Assembly: GCA_965204525.1 (NCBI GenBank) | Contig: OZ241994.1 | Coordinates: 3,906,001 to 3,970,000 of the forward strand | Direction: 5' to 3' | Origin: Bin5 sp965204525 | GTDB taxonomy: Bacteria; Chloroflexota; Anaerolineae; Caldilineales; Caldilineaceae | DNA: 64,000 bases | Shown: piece after piece, positions 51,928 to 59,339 of the stretch | Layout: the number at the start of each line of letters is the position of its first letter | Numbering within the stretch: the first letter of the stretch is position 1 | Notes under the pieces: model-generated | The model's database searches: none | Told to the model about the DNA's origin: nothing | Seen by the model: the letters and a program-made list of their open reading frames with translations, nothing else | Made by a program: the position numbers and the translations under genes

Positions 51928-53229
51928 ATGTCTTCACGCCTCATCTTCCTGCTCGCCGCTCTCGTCACCTCCTGGGGCTTCGCGCTCAACAGTGGGCGCC
52001 CCCTCGCCTTCAACCTCGCCTACCTCATAAGCGGCATCCTCGCGCTCAGCTATTTCTGGTCCTGGACCAGCACGCGCGCCATCCATATCAACCGCCATAC
52101 CCGCGCTCGCCGCAGCCAGGTCGGCCAGCACTTTGAAGAAAGCTTCGAAGTGCGCAATCAGGGACGGCTTCCCAAACTCTGGCTCGAAGTGCGAGACTTC
52201 TCCACCGTGCCCTTCCACGGCGCCAGCCGCGTCGTCAGCCACCTCCAGGGCCGCGCCCGCCACCGCTGGCAGGTGCGTACCTACTGCCAGCAGCGCGGCT
52301 ACTACCGCCTGGGCCCAATGCGTCTCCTCAGCGGCGACCCCCTGGGCCTCTTCTCCATCAACCAGACGCTGAGCCAGACCAGCGACCTCATCGTCTATCC
52401 CGCAACCGTCACCCTCTCCGCCTTTCAGCCCCCCGCCGCCGACCTCGCCGGCGGCGAAGCCCTCAACCGCCGCGCCCAATACATCACCACCAACGTCTCC
52501 GGCATCCGCGAATACGCGCCCGGCGACAGCTTCAACCGCATCCACTGGCTGACCACCGCCCGCACCGGCCGGCTCATGACCAGAGAGTTCGAGCTCGACC
52601 CGTCGGCCGATATCTGGCTCTTTCTCGACCTCCACAGCCGCGCCGCGCACAGCCTGCCCTGGAGGCTGGCGCCCCCGGAGGCCGGCGTCTTCGGCCTCAG
52701 CGGCCGCAAACGAAACGATGCCCTCGAACTGGCCCCCAGCACCCTCGAGTACGCCGTGACCGCAGCCGCCAGCATCGCCCGCTACTTCCTGCTCCGCAAC
52801 CGGGCCGTCGGCCTCATCTGGCACGGCAGCCAGCGCTACCTCCTGCAGATCGATCGCGGCGAGCGCCAGATGCGCAAAATGCTGGAAGCCCTCGCAGTCG
52901 TCTCCGCAGAGGGCCGCATCCCCTTCGACCAGCTCCTGGTGACCGAGGGCGTTCGGCTCAATCGCAACGACATGATCCTGGCCATCACCGCAGACCCCGA
53001 CCCCGAATGGGTGCGCGCCCTGCGCGAAATCCGCCGCCGCGGCGTCCACAGTGTCGCCGTCGTCGTCGACGGCTCAACCTTCGGCGGCCAGGCGTCCTAC
53101 CAGGAGCTGACACACGAACTGGCCCTCTCCAACATCCCTGCCTACCAGGTCCAGCGCGGCGACGACATCGGCGCCGTCCTCGGCCGCCCCAACAACGGTG
53201 ATCAGCGCCCCGAGATCGCCAGCCTGTAG
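51928..53229 (+). CDS. DUF58 domain protein
   Basis: This 433-residue protein has two N-terminal membrane helices (about 4-45), then an extracytoplasmic region with E-S-F-E-V-R-N-Q and G-P-M-R-L-L-S-G-D-P-L-G-L-F. The DUF58 motif Y-A-P-G-D-S-F-N-R-I-H-W follows near 195-206. The family works with MoxR and VWA proteins in assembly of surface or metal enzymes. No VWA partner is visible in the window. The ATG at 51928 has no Shine-Dalgarno; a good GGAAAGGAG lies 50 bases upstream, beyond a repeat. Confidence 0.85.
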   Translation: MSSRLIFLLAALVTSWGFALNSGRPLAFNLAYLISGILALSYFWSWTSTRAIHINRHTRARRSQVGQHFEESFEVRNQGRLPKLWLEVRDFSTVPFHGASRVVSHLQGRARHRWQVRTYCQQRGYYRLGPMRLLSGDPLGLFSINQTLSQTSDLIVYPATVTLSAFQPPAADLAGGEALNRRAQYITTNVSGIREYAPGDSFNRIHWLTTARTGRLMTREFELDPSADIWLFLDLHSRAAHSLPWRLAPPEAGVFGLSGRKRNDALELAPSTLEYAVTAAASIARYFLLRNRAVGLIWHGSQRYLLQIDRGERQMRKMLEALAVVSAEGRIPFDQLLVTEGVRLNRNDMILAITADPDPEWVRALREIRRRGVHSVAVVVDGSTFGGQASYQELTHELALSNIPAYQVQRGDDIGAVLGRPNNGDQRPEIASL

Positions 53230-53754
53230 ACCGCCCGCACCCAGAGCATCCCCCACCCGGAGCGAGCCAGGCAAAGGTCTTTCTCACACCTCACTCCTTG
53301 CCCTTGGAACGCCTGCATTGTTACAGACCCATCGCAGAGTCCGGTCGGGCTCGTTCTGATTCGGCCAAATCGTCGTTGAAGGCGTTATCGCTGCGCTTCA
53401 TAAGGGCGATCTGCTGTCAGCAGCTGGCGCCCGGGCCCTGCATCCCAGGCCCAGAACACAGACCGGCCTGGCAGCGTGTGGTTTAGAGGATGGGATTCAA
53501 ACTGGGTTGAATGAGGAGACAAAGCGTCGGGGTAATCCTACATTTCTTCCTCTGGCACATCAGGCATCTGTGCGTGCATTTCATCGAGAAACGGTGTATT
53601 TTTATGAATTTGTTCATAAATATGTCCGCAATGTCCGCTCAAAAGCATTTTTTTGGTACGATTTTGGGTTATTCCGGTCATAATTCGACGGTAGGTGTGC
53701 GGATTGGGCAGGTCATGACCGCACAGATCGCCGCCAAAGCCGCACAGTAACACC
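53230..53754. other. Intergenic scar region
   Basis: About 525 bases have no convincing gene. Composition drops to AT-rich from 53510. A dyad TTTATGAA-TTTG-TTCATAAA lies near 53603-53622. A hairpin GGCAAAGG...CCTTGCC near 53270-53300 follows the DUF58 stop. Short frames on both strands show no family similarity. Confidence 0.4.
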
Positions 53755-53791
53755 GTTTCAATCCCCTCACGAGGATTCGTTCTTCTCTGAC
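53755..53791. CRISPR. Single CRISPR-repeat-like sequence
   Basis: The sequence starts GTTTCAATCCCCTCAC and continues to 53791. It has the GTTTCAATC start (ATTGAAAC end on the other strand) typical of type III and I arrays, and the internal palindrome AATCC...GGATT. It is present once; no second copy is found within a spacer distance. It supplies the last codons of the truncated cmr1. Confidence 0.5.
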
Positions 53792-54120
53792 GTAATCAGA
53801 TACAGGTCAAATGATTGTCCGGCTTTGTAAGCGGACCTGCGAAAAACTTTTTTGTCGCTATGTGGAAGGGGTCGATATTGGGCCGACGTCGGATTCGTTG
53901 TTCCTGAAATACGAATCGAAAAGGGGGCCTTGCCATCTGTGCTGCCAAACAACTCTTCCTCGGCTTCGCGCAGCGGTTGCGTTTGGCAATCCTGCACGGT
54001 TCGCCACCAGTAACGCATCAACGATTTGAACGGAGGGGGGCGGAGTTCGAGAGCGTCTCCGTTAGAACCGTGTAGAAACATCGGCGTCACAGTTTCAAGA
54101 TTCATCTTTTTCAGAATCAT
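53767..54120 (-). pseudogene. cmr1: Truncated type III-B CRISPR gene cmr1 (5' part)
   Basis: This 117-residue product equals the N-terminal RAMP region of Cmr1, a subunit of the type III-B RNA-guided effector complex. Full proteins are roughly 350-450 residues. The family core is intact: L-E-T-V-T-P-M-F-L-H-G (8-18), E-L-R-P-P-P-F-K-S-L-M-R-Y-W-W-R (25-40), and E-E-E-L-F-G-S-T-D-G-K-A-P-F-S-I-R-I (54-71). After residue about 110 the frame runs into a CRISPR-repeat-like sequence and stops. GGGAGA precedes the ATG. No other cmr gene is in the window, so it cannot form a complex. Confidence 0.85.
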
Positions 54121-54160
54121 TGGGCTTCTCCCTGAATTCGGTTTCAGCCAACAGATCTCT

Positions 54161-54310
54161 TCAGGTAAGTAGTGTTATAGGGCTGCGCGGGGTCAGAAAA
54201 CGTTCAAACACGGACAGTAGCCTCTGCGCGACACTGAATTCTCCCAAGAGCCATGCGATTTTGCCACGTCGCCGATTATCGAGCACATTGTATTGTCCAA
54301 TAATCGTCAT
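54161..54310 (-). CDS. Small orphan frame upstream of cmr1 fragment
   Basis: A 49-residue frame (M-T-I-I-G-Q-Y-N-V-L-D-N-R-R-R-G-K-I-A-W) ends 40 bases before the cmr1 start. It has no clear ribosome site and no family I can name. It may be a piece of another gene of the same broken locus. Confidence 0.3.
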   Translation of the reverse strand: MTIIGQYNVLDNRRRGKIAWLLGEFSVAQRLLSVFERFLTPRSPITLLT

Positions 54311-54317
54311 GGATCAG

Positions 54318-54442
54318 CTAAGCCAGCGTGAGTTGGTCGGTCAGTTCAGAGGTCATTGGGGCGTCCTTTTCGGCCTCGGCTTCCGTCAGAATTACAGGCT
54401 TCCAATGGGACTGTTGTTCGGCCCATAGAAGGGGCTCATAAG
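54318..54442 (-). pseudogene. C-terminal gene piece cut by the insertion element
   Basis: An open frame of 40 residues (Y-E-P-L-L-W-A-E-Q-Q-S-H-W-K-P) begins exactly at the left end of the insertion element and ends in a stop 8 bases before the next frame. It reads like the tail of a longer protein interrupted there. The family is not recognised. Confidence 0.4.
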
Positions 54443-55693
54443 CAGGGCATACGCATCTTATTGGGAGAGAACTGTGAGGAGATAGTCAGTTTTCCAACCA
54501 GCTCGTTTACGTTTGGCAGCAATACCGATTTTGGCGCTTTTCTCTCTGCGAAGGAGGTTAAGGGCCAAGCGGCGCAAGATGGCCAAGTTGTGCTGCGCAT
54601 GGCCCTGACGGATGCGACTGTCGTCCTCGCGCAAGGCGACATCCAAGACCCAGTGGACTGAATTCTCGATGCTCCAGTGGCTGCGGGTGGAATGCAGGAG
54701 CAATTTGGCATCGGGAGGCAAGCTGGAGATGAAGTATCGAGTTGCATACGAACTGCTTTCTGGCCGTTGTCGTTTGGCTTCGACCATGACGAGGCTCTGC
54801 AGTTGTGACCACTCCTGGTCAGGGTCCATGTAGGCGAGGAATTCAGGGGCAGAGATAACCCAACAGCGCCTGGTTTCGATGCGACCGTGGTCCTTTTCTA
54901 TCGTCTGGTGGAAGTCGTGGGCCACATCGGCAAATTCGTTTTGTTTCTCCAGCGTGAACATGGTCTCGACAGCTTCATGCAACTGCGGTTGATTCTGTTT
55001 GAGCGCCAGAACGTAGTCGGCGCCGCCCTCTGTGCTCTGTTGCGCAATCGCTTTCTGACAGCCGATCGCATCGATTGACACAATGCAACCAGATAGCTCC
55101 AACATCTCCAGAAGTTCAGGGATTGCCGTGATCTCGTTGCTGTCTTCCGCCACCTCGGTCTGCCCCAGAACGAGCCGACGCCTCGTTGCCCAGGCACTGA
55201 CTAAGTGCAGCGCTCCCTTCTTCTGCCTCCGATCATGCGAACGACGAACCGTCTTCCCATCTATGGCCAGCAACTGTCCCTGCGTCAATTCTTGCAAATG
55301 CTGCACCCATTTCACAAAACATGCCTCAAACTTCTCTGCATCCAGCATCGCAAAAATTCGGCCAAAGGTGTCATGTGATGGTATTCCGTTCGGTATTCCC
55401 AGCAGCGCTTCCAGCCAGTCCCGTTTGGCGTGTCCAAAATCCTCTATCTCCACCCAGTTGTCCGCTCCGCATATGACTGCACATATGGCAATCACGATGA
55501 TGTCGCTCAACTGATGAATCTTTGTGCGTTCAACCCGAGAATCTTCCAAATCCTCGAAATGTTCTACCAGTGATACACCCTTTATCTCCGCCATGAGTCC
55601 CCCTTGTCTGTTGAAAGGACTCTCAATCGTATCAAACCGTCTCTCTTACGTCATCTAACCCATTTCTCAACCAATTTAGATGCGATTGCCCTG
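54443..55693 (-). mobile_element. ISAs1-family insertion sequence
   Basis: This 1251-base element is bounded by imperfect terminal inverted repeats: CAGGGCATACGCATCTTATT at the left and CAGGGCAATCGCATCTAAAT (reverse complement) at the right. It carries one transposase gene. Flanks differ (left GCTCATAAG, right GGGGTTGCC), so no target duplication is seen. This points to rearrangement after insertion or a deletion next to it. Confidence 0.82.
54458..55594 (-). CDS. ISAs1-family transposase
   Basis: This 378-residue DDE transposase is full length for the family. It starts with L-V-E-H-F-E-D-L-E-D-S-R-V and contains I-C-G-A-D-N-W-V-E-I-E-D-F-G, the first Asp in L-L-A-I-D-G-K-T-V-R-R, the second in V-S-I-D-A-I-G-C-Q, Y-V-L-A-L-K-Q-N-Q, and the Glu in R-S-H-W-S-I-E-N-S-V-H-W-V-L-D-V. 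The catalytic set is intact, so the element may be active. AGGGGGA precedes the ATG. Confidence 0.95.
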   Translation of the reverse strand: MAEIKGVSLVEHFEDLEDSRVERTKIHQLSDIIVIAICAVICGADNWVEIEDFGHAKRDWLEALLGIPNGIPSHDTFGRIFAMLDAEKFEACFVKWVQHLQELTQGQLLAIDGKTVRRSHDRRQKKGALHLVSAWATRRRLVLGQTEVAEDSNEITAIPELLEMLELSGCIVSIDAIGCQKAIAQQSTEGGADYVLALKQNQPQLHEAVETMFTLEKQNEFADVAHDFHQTIEKDHGRIETRRCWVISAPEFLAYMDPDQEWSQLQSLVMVEAKRQRPESSSYATRYFISSLPPDAKLLLHSTRSHWSIENSVHWVLDVALREDDSRIRQGHAQHNLAILRRLALNLLRREKSAKIGIAAKRKRAGWKTDYLLTVLSQ

Positions 55694-55710
55694 GGGGTTG
55701 CCCCCTCCTT

Positions 55711-56034
55711 TTACTTGAATAGGCGCTTGAATAGACGTTTGATTCGGTTGCCCAGGCTGCGTTCGCGTTTCGCGTCTCGCAATCGGGAGGCCTGATCTCG
55801 ATTGTAGTTCAGGTGTTTCATCCAGCCGCGCCTGGTATCGAGGAGTTCCTCGATGTCGGTCAGGTCCTTCTCGGTCACGAGGGCGGTTCGCTGGAGCAGC
55901 TCTCTGTCCTTACGGGCTGCTGTCTGCCCGTTCTCGAGCTGTAGCTTGACTCGATCCAGGGCAGCGACGATCTGCTTTTGTTCGCCAATTATGTCGTTTA
56001 GTTCCCGCAGATTATATTCTCGGGATTTTGTCAT
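55711..56034 (-). CDS. Small coiled-coil protein, unknown
   Basis: This 107-residue protein is predicted to be mostly helical, with a heptad-like N-terminal region (E-L-N-D-I-I-G-E-Q-K-Q-I-V-A-A-L) and a basic tail (K-R-L-F-K-R-L-F-K). GAGGAGGG precedes the ATG by three bases. It follows the 86-residue gene by nine bases. No family is recognised. Confidence 0.55.
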   Translation of the reverse strand: MTKSREYNLRELNDIIGEQKQIVAALDRVKLQLENGQTAARKDRELLQRTALVTEKDLTDIEELLDTRRGWMKHLNYNRDQASRLRDAKRERSLGNRIKRLFKRLFK

Positions 56035-56043
56035 TTGCCCTCC

Positions 56044-56304
56044 TCAGGCTGCCACGGGGTGCGTGGCTTGGGCGGCCTCATTGAGCGCGTCAATTGCGGT
56101 CTCATAGGGCCACCTGTAGGTCTCCTCGATATGGCCCGCAGCCATGTAGGCATACGGGGACCAGGTTCCGTCGACGATGAACGTCTGGGCGGTCGGTGAA
56201 TGACAGCCTATCCGAACTGCACTGGCGAAACAGTAGCTTGGCTTGCTCAAAGGCCGACCCGACGATTGACCGGCGTACGCCCTAACCTGCATAACTGTCT
56301 TCAC
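56044..56304 (-). CDS. Small unknown protein, probable partner of the coiled-coil gene
   Basis: This 86-residue frame has a GTG start at 56304 (an ATG at 56292 is an alternative). It has no membrane segment, and the C-terminal half reads W-P-Y-E-T-A-I-D-A-L-N-E-A-A-Q. A TATACT/TATAAT pair lies just upstream, suggesting a promoter for a two-gene unit with the coiled-coil gene. No family is recognised. Confidence 0.45.
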   Translation of the reverse strand: MKTVMQVRAYAGQSSGRPLSKPSYCFASAVRIGCHSPTAQTFIVDGTWSPYAYMAAGHIEETYRWPYETAIDALNEAAQATHPVAA

Positions 56305-56450
56305 AATTCATTATAAGTATAGCAGATCTTGCGTGACATTTCAGTGACATCAGGGCTATTTTTTGTGGCAATTCGGTGTCAATTTGAGGAAGCCCGTATA
56401 ATCGGGAGCGGCCAGGTCAATTCCACTGACCCAGGCAGGGGATGTGAAGC
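56305..56450. other. Divergent gap before the GAF remnant
   Basis: This AT-richer stretch contains TATAAT on the plus strand (about 56398-56403) and TATACT/TATAAT on the minus strand (near 56313-56325). No gene is seen. Confidence 0.35.
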
Positions 56451-56639
56451 GTGCCCACGCGTGGGAAATGGAGAGGGAGACAGCAGCGCGCCCGCTTGAC
56501 GCGGCTGAGCGCGGCCAGCCTGCGCATCAACGAAGGCCTGGAACTGGAGGGAGCGCAGGCCAGTATCCGCGTATACGCATCATGCGCGCCTTGTATGGCT
56601 GGTGGTTTCTTCCTGCGATACCCGACCCTACCCGCTTGA
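56451..56639 (+). pseudogene. Remnant of a GAF-domain protein gene
   Basis: From the GTG at 56451 (AGGGGA about eight bases before) the frame reads R-L-T-R-L-S-A-A-S-L-R-I-N-E-G-L-E-L-E, a stretch characteristic of the start of GAF domains in sensor proteins. It then diverges and ends after 62 residues without the rest of the domain. A TATAAT lies upstream. I take it as a truncated gene. Confidence 0.45.
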
Positions 56640-56667
56640 CAAAGGGCCCTTTAACTCCGAATTCAGG

Positions 56668-57732
56668 TTAACTACTCCCCCGCACCACCAGCCGCGTACC
56701 GCTTATATGCGGCGAATCCAGGTCCGCTTCACTGATCTGCTCATTGATCAACTGGAATAACGTGCGGATCGCCAGCTGCGGCTGGCTGTCCATGTCCCGG
56801 TGAACCGTCGTCAACGGCGGACTCGACACGCTCGCGTCGGGCAGGTCGCCGAAGCCAACCACCGACAGATCGTCCGGCACCGAGATCCCCTTTCTGCGCG
56901 CCCCGCTCAGGATTCCCAGCGCCCGCACGTCACTCACACAAAAGACCGCCGTCGGCCGCTTCCGCAGCTGCCAGATATTCTGGAATGACTCGTGACCGGC
57001 CGCAAGCACGCCGCGCGCATGTACAATCTGCACCGCCGACGGCGGCAGCCCCGCCTCCTCAACCGCCTGCGCAAATCCCTTCACCCTGCGTTCCATCGAG
57101 GGAATCACTACCCCATCGCGTCGCGGCGTCATCGTCGCGATCGCGAACTGGCGGTGCCCTTTTGCCAGCAGATGCTGCGCAGCCGCATACGCGCCGCCGT
57201 GGTCGTCAATGTTGAAGGTCGGCGCCTGCAGGTCCGAAGCGCTGTCGAGCAGTACGATCGGGCGCTGGGAGCGTTGCACCGCCTCGGTCAACGGATGGGT
57301 GCGGTCGATGCCCACCATCAGAAAACCGTCGGCCGCAATCGACGCCAGCCACGTAGTCGGCGCTATCGCCTCGCTGCCCTGACGCGGGTCCCGGCGCCGC
57401 GTCTCATGCATTGACGCCAGCACGATCCGCTTCTCTTCCCGGTCACAGGCCGCGCCAACCTCTCCCAGAAAATGGGTGAAGAGAGGATCGTGCAGCATCC
57501 AGTTCAGGCTGGTCGGCACCAGCAGCCCGATCGCATTGGTGCGGCCCGTCGCCAGCGTGCGCGCCACCGGATGAGGCTGGTAGCCCAGGGACTCGGCCGT
57601 GTCGAGGATATGTTCCCGCGTAGCGTTGCTCAACTGGTGCGGGGCATTGTAAGCGAACGAAACCGCCGTCGGCGATACACCCGCATGGCGCGCCACATCG
57701 CGCAAAGTCACCCGCTTCCTCTTCCTGCTCAA
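56668..57732 (-). CDS. LacI-family transcriptional regulator
   Basis: This 354-residue repressor has an N-terminal LacI helix-turn-helix at residues 8-55 (V-T-L-R-D-V-A-R-H-A-G-V-S-P-T-A-V-S). A periplasmic-binding-protein-like effector domain follows (I-G-L-L-V-P-T-S near the hinge, V-G-F-G-D-L-P near 295). Such proteins usually bind sugars and control nearby catabolic genes. No sugar gene is adjacent, so its target may be distant. The in-frame start has no strong ribosome site. Confidence 0.92.
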   Translation of the reverse strand: MSRKRKRVTLRDVARHAGVSPTAVSFAYNAPHQLSNATREHILDTAESLGYQPHPVARTLATGRTNAIGLLVPTSLNWMLHDPLFTHFLGEVGAACDREEKRIVLASMHETRRRDPRQGSEAIAPTTWLASIAADGFLMVGIDRTHPLTEAVQRSQRPIVLLDSASDLQAPTFNIDDHGGAYAAAQHLLAKGHRQFAIATMTPRRDGVVIPSMERRVKGFAQAVEEAGLPPSAVQIVHARGVLAAGHESFQNIWQLRKRPTAVFCVSDVRALGILSGARRKGISVPDDLSVVGFGDLPDASVSSPPLTTVHRDMDSQPQLAIRTLFQLINEQISEADLDSPHISGTRLVVRGSS

Positions 57733-57769
57733 TACCCGCTTCCCCTGTCTTGAATTCCGTCCACGCCGT

Positions 57770-57798
57770 TATGAACCGCTGACCACCGACTACTGCAG
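57770..57798. repeat. Family B short repeat
   Basis: GAACCGCTGACCACCGACTACTGCAG-like units, here CGCTGACCACC and CGACTACTGCAGTT, lie between rph and the LacI gene. The match to the other copies is partial. Confidence 0.35.
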
Positions 57799-58524
57799 TT
57801 AATATCCCGCCTCCGCCAGTGCGCTCCTCTGCAGGCGGATCAGCTCCTCTATCCCCATCTCAGCCAGCAGCATCATCGCGTTGAGCGCGCCCTTGCTGAA
57901 CGGATCCCCTTCAGCCGTGCCCTGCGCTTCCACGAACTCGCCGCTGTCCGTCATCACCACGTTAAAATCGACATCCGCGTTCTGGTCCATCTGGTAGTCA
58001 AGGTCCAGAAAAGCCTTGCCGTTGAGAATGCCCACACTCACCGCCGCCACCTGCCGGATCAGCGTACCCGGTTTCGCCCTCTTCTTGCGCTCCAGCCGCT
58101 TGACCGCCAGCGCCAGCGCCACGTAGCCGCCCGTGATCGCCGCCGTGCGCGTGCCCCCGTCCGCCTGGATAACATCGCAGTCCACGATGATCTGGCGCTC
58201 GCCCAGCTTGTCCAGGTCGACCGCCGCCCGCAGGCTGCGGCCAATCAACCGCGTGATCTCCTGCGTGCGTCCCTTCGGCCGCAGCGTCTCCCGGTCAACC
58301 CGCTGGTGCGTACTGCGCGGCAGCATCGCATACTCGGCCGTCACCCAGCCGTGCCGGTGCGAAGACCGGTGCAGCCAGCGCGGCAAGCGCTCCTCCACCG
58401 ACGCGTTGCACAGCACCTTCGTGTTTCCCATGCTGATCAGCACGGAGCCTTCCGGGTGCAGAATGTAATCAAGTTCAAACCGGACCGGGCGCAGCTCATT
58501 CTCCGCCCGCTTCTGTATAGCCAC
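57799..58524 (-). CDS. rph: Ribonuclease PH
   Basis: This 241-residue phosphorolytic 3' exoribonuclease trims tRNA 3' ends. Family marks are R-P-V-R-F-E-L-D-Y, G-S-V-L-I-S-M-G-N-T-K-V-L-C-N-A, G-W-V-T-A-E-Y-A-M-L-P-R-S-T, G-R-S-L-R-A-A-V-D, V-D-C-D-V-I-Q-A-D-G-G-T-R-T-A-A-I-T-G and D-L-D-Y-Q-M-D-Q-N-A-D-V-D. The ATG has AGGAG upstream. It is not followed by a rdgB gene here; a LacI gene is downstream. Confidence 0.95.
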   Translation of the reverse strand: MAIQKRAENELRPVRFELDYILHPEGSVLISMGNTKVLCNASVEERLPRWLHRSSHRHGWVTAEYAMLPRSTHQRVDRETLRPKGRTQEITRLIGRSLRAAVDLDKLGERQIIVDCDVIQADGGTRTAAITGGYVALALAVKRLERKKRAKPGTLIRQVAAVSVGILNGKAFLDLDYQMDQNADVDFNVVMTDSGEFVEAQGTAEGDPFSKGALNAMMLLAEMGIEELIRLQRSALAEAGY

Positions 58525-58756
58525 GCTTGTGCAGCGCTCCTTTCACGCGTTTCCAGCCCATGCCAGCAGCGGCCGGTGACGCGTTGACTAAACTGTTTAA
58601 TTAACCGCGCAATAATACGCCCTAACCCGCCGGGGCGCAAACCGGCCAGAGGGCTGAGGTCGCCCTGTGTCGTTGAGAGTAGTCAGGGTATCGGCGACCT
58701 GATCAGTTGGAGATTAGGAATTTCTGCAAAGTGGCTGTCATGGGAGGCGATCGGAC

Positions 58757-59173
58757 CTATGATTTCCCCCACTCTCGCCCGCGGCCCTCATAGATGACAC
58801 GCAGGAACTCATCCACATCGAAAGGCTCACTGGCTGTGACGACTGTATCGGGGTCGAAGAGCTTCGGGTTGGGATCGTTAAGAATCTCTTCGACTGTGCG
58901 CACCTCCGACGACGTTGGAACTATCTTTTCTATGTTGATGACGATCCACTTGTCCTCATCACTGATCCAACCTTTACCATCCACCCTGACGTGTGTCGAC
59001 TCCAGGCGGAGCACATCTTCCCCCAAGGCGGTGTCGAACTGCAAGGGCACCGAATCATCCATGTAGTTGTCAAGTCTGGCTGTCCCTTGCTTCAGGTCTA
59101 CATCTTCGAGCCGGCCCCGTATGAGGGCGGGTTCGGGTTCCCCCAAATGATCGTATGTGTCGGATGTGGTCAT
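58757..59173 (-). CDS. Small acidic protein, unknown
   Basis: This 138-residue protein is very acidic overall. A beta-strand-rich N-terminal half (R-G-R-L-E-D-V-D-L-K-Q-G-T-A-R-L) precedes a C-terminal F-D-V-D-E-F-L-R-V-I-Y-E-G-R-G. Its tail resembles antitoxin-like proteins seen near PIN toxins, but no toxin is adjacent; the nearest VapC is about 1.3 kb away. AGGAGGG precedes the ATG. No family is recognised with confidence. Confidence 0.5.
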   Translation of the reverse strand: MTTSDTYDHLGEPEPALIRGRLEDVDLKQGTARLDNYMDDSVPLQFDTALGEDVLRLESTHVRVDGKGWISDEDKWIVINIEKIVPTSSEVRTVEEILNDPNPKLFDPDTVVTASEPFDVDEFLRVIYEGRGREWGKS

Positions 59174-59339
59174 AGGTGTTGCCCTCCTGTTACCGAATGC
59201 CCGCTCTTCGGCGGAGCTGCTGTCAAAGGAGGAATGCTTCTATCTCGTTCGCTCCTGCTCTGGGTCAAATATAGCACGGAAGCGCTGTAATTCGAATGTG
59301 AGATAAAGTCTATTCCTCCTCATGGCCTCCTTTCGTCAC

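Noticed and set aside
53538..53753. 71-residue minus-strand frame after the CRISPR-like repeat
   Set aside because: No family similarity, poor ribosome site and a frame on the other strand of the same length; insufficient to call.
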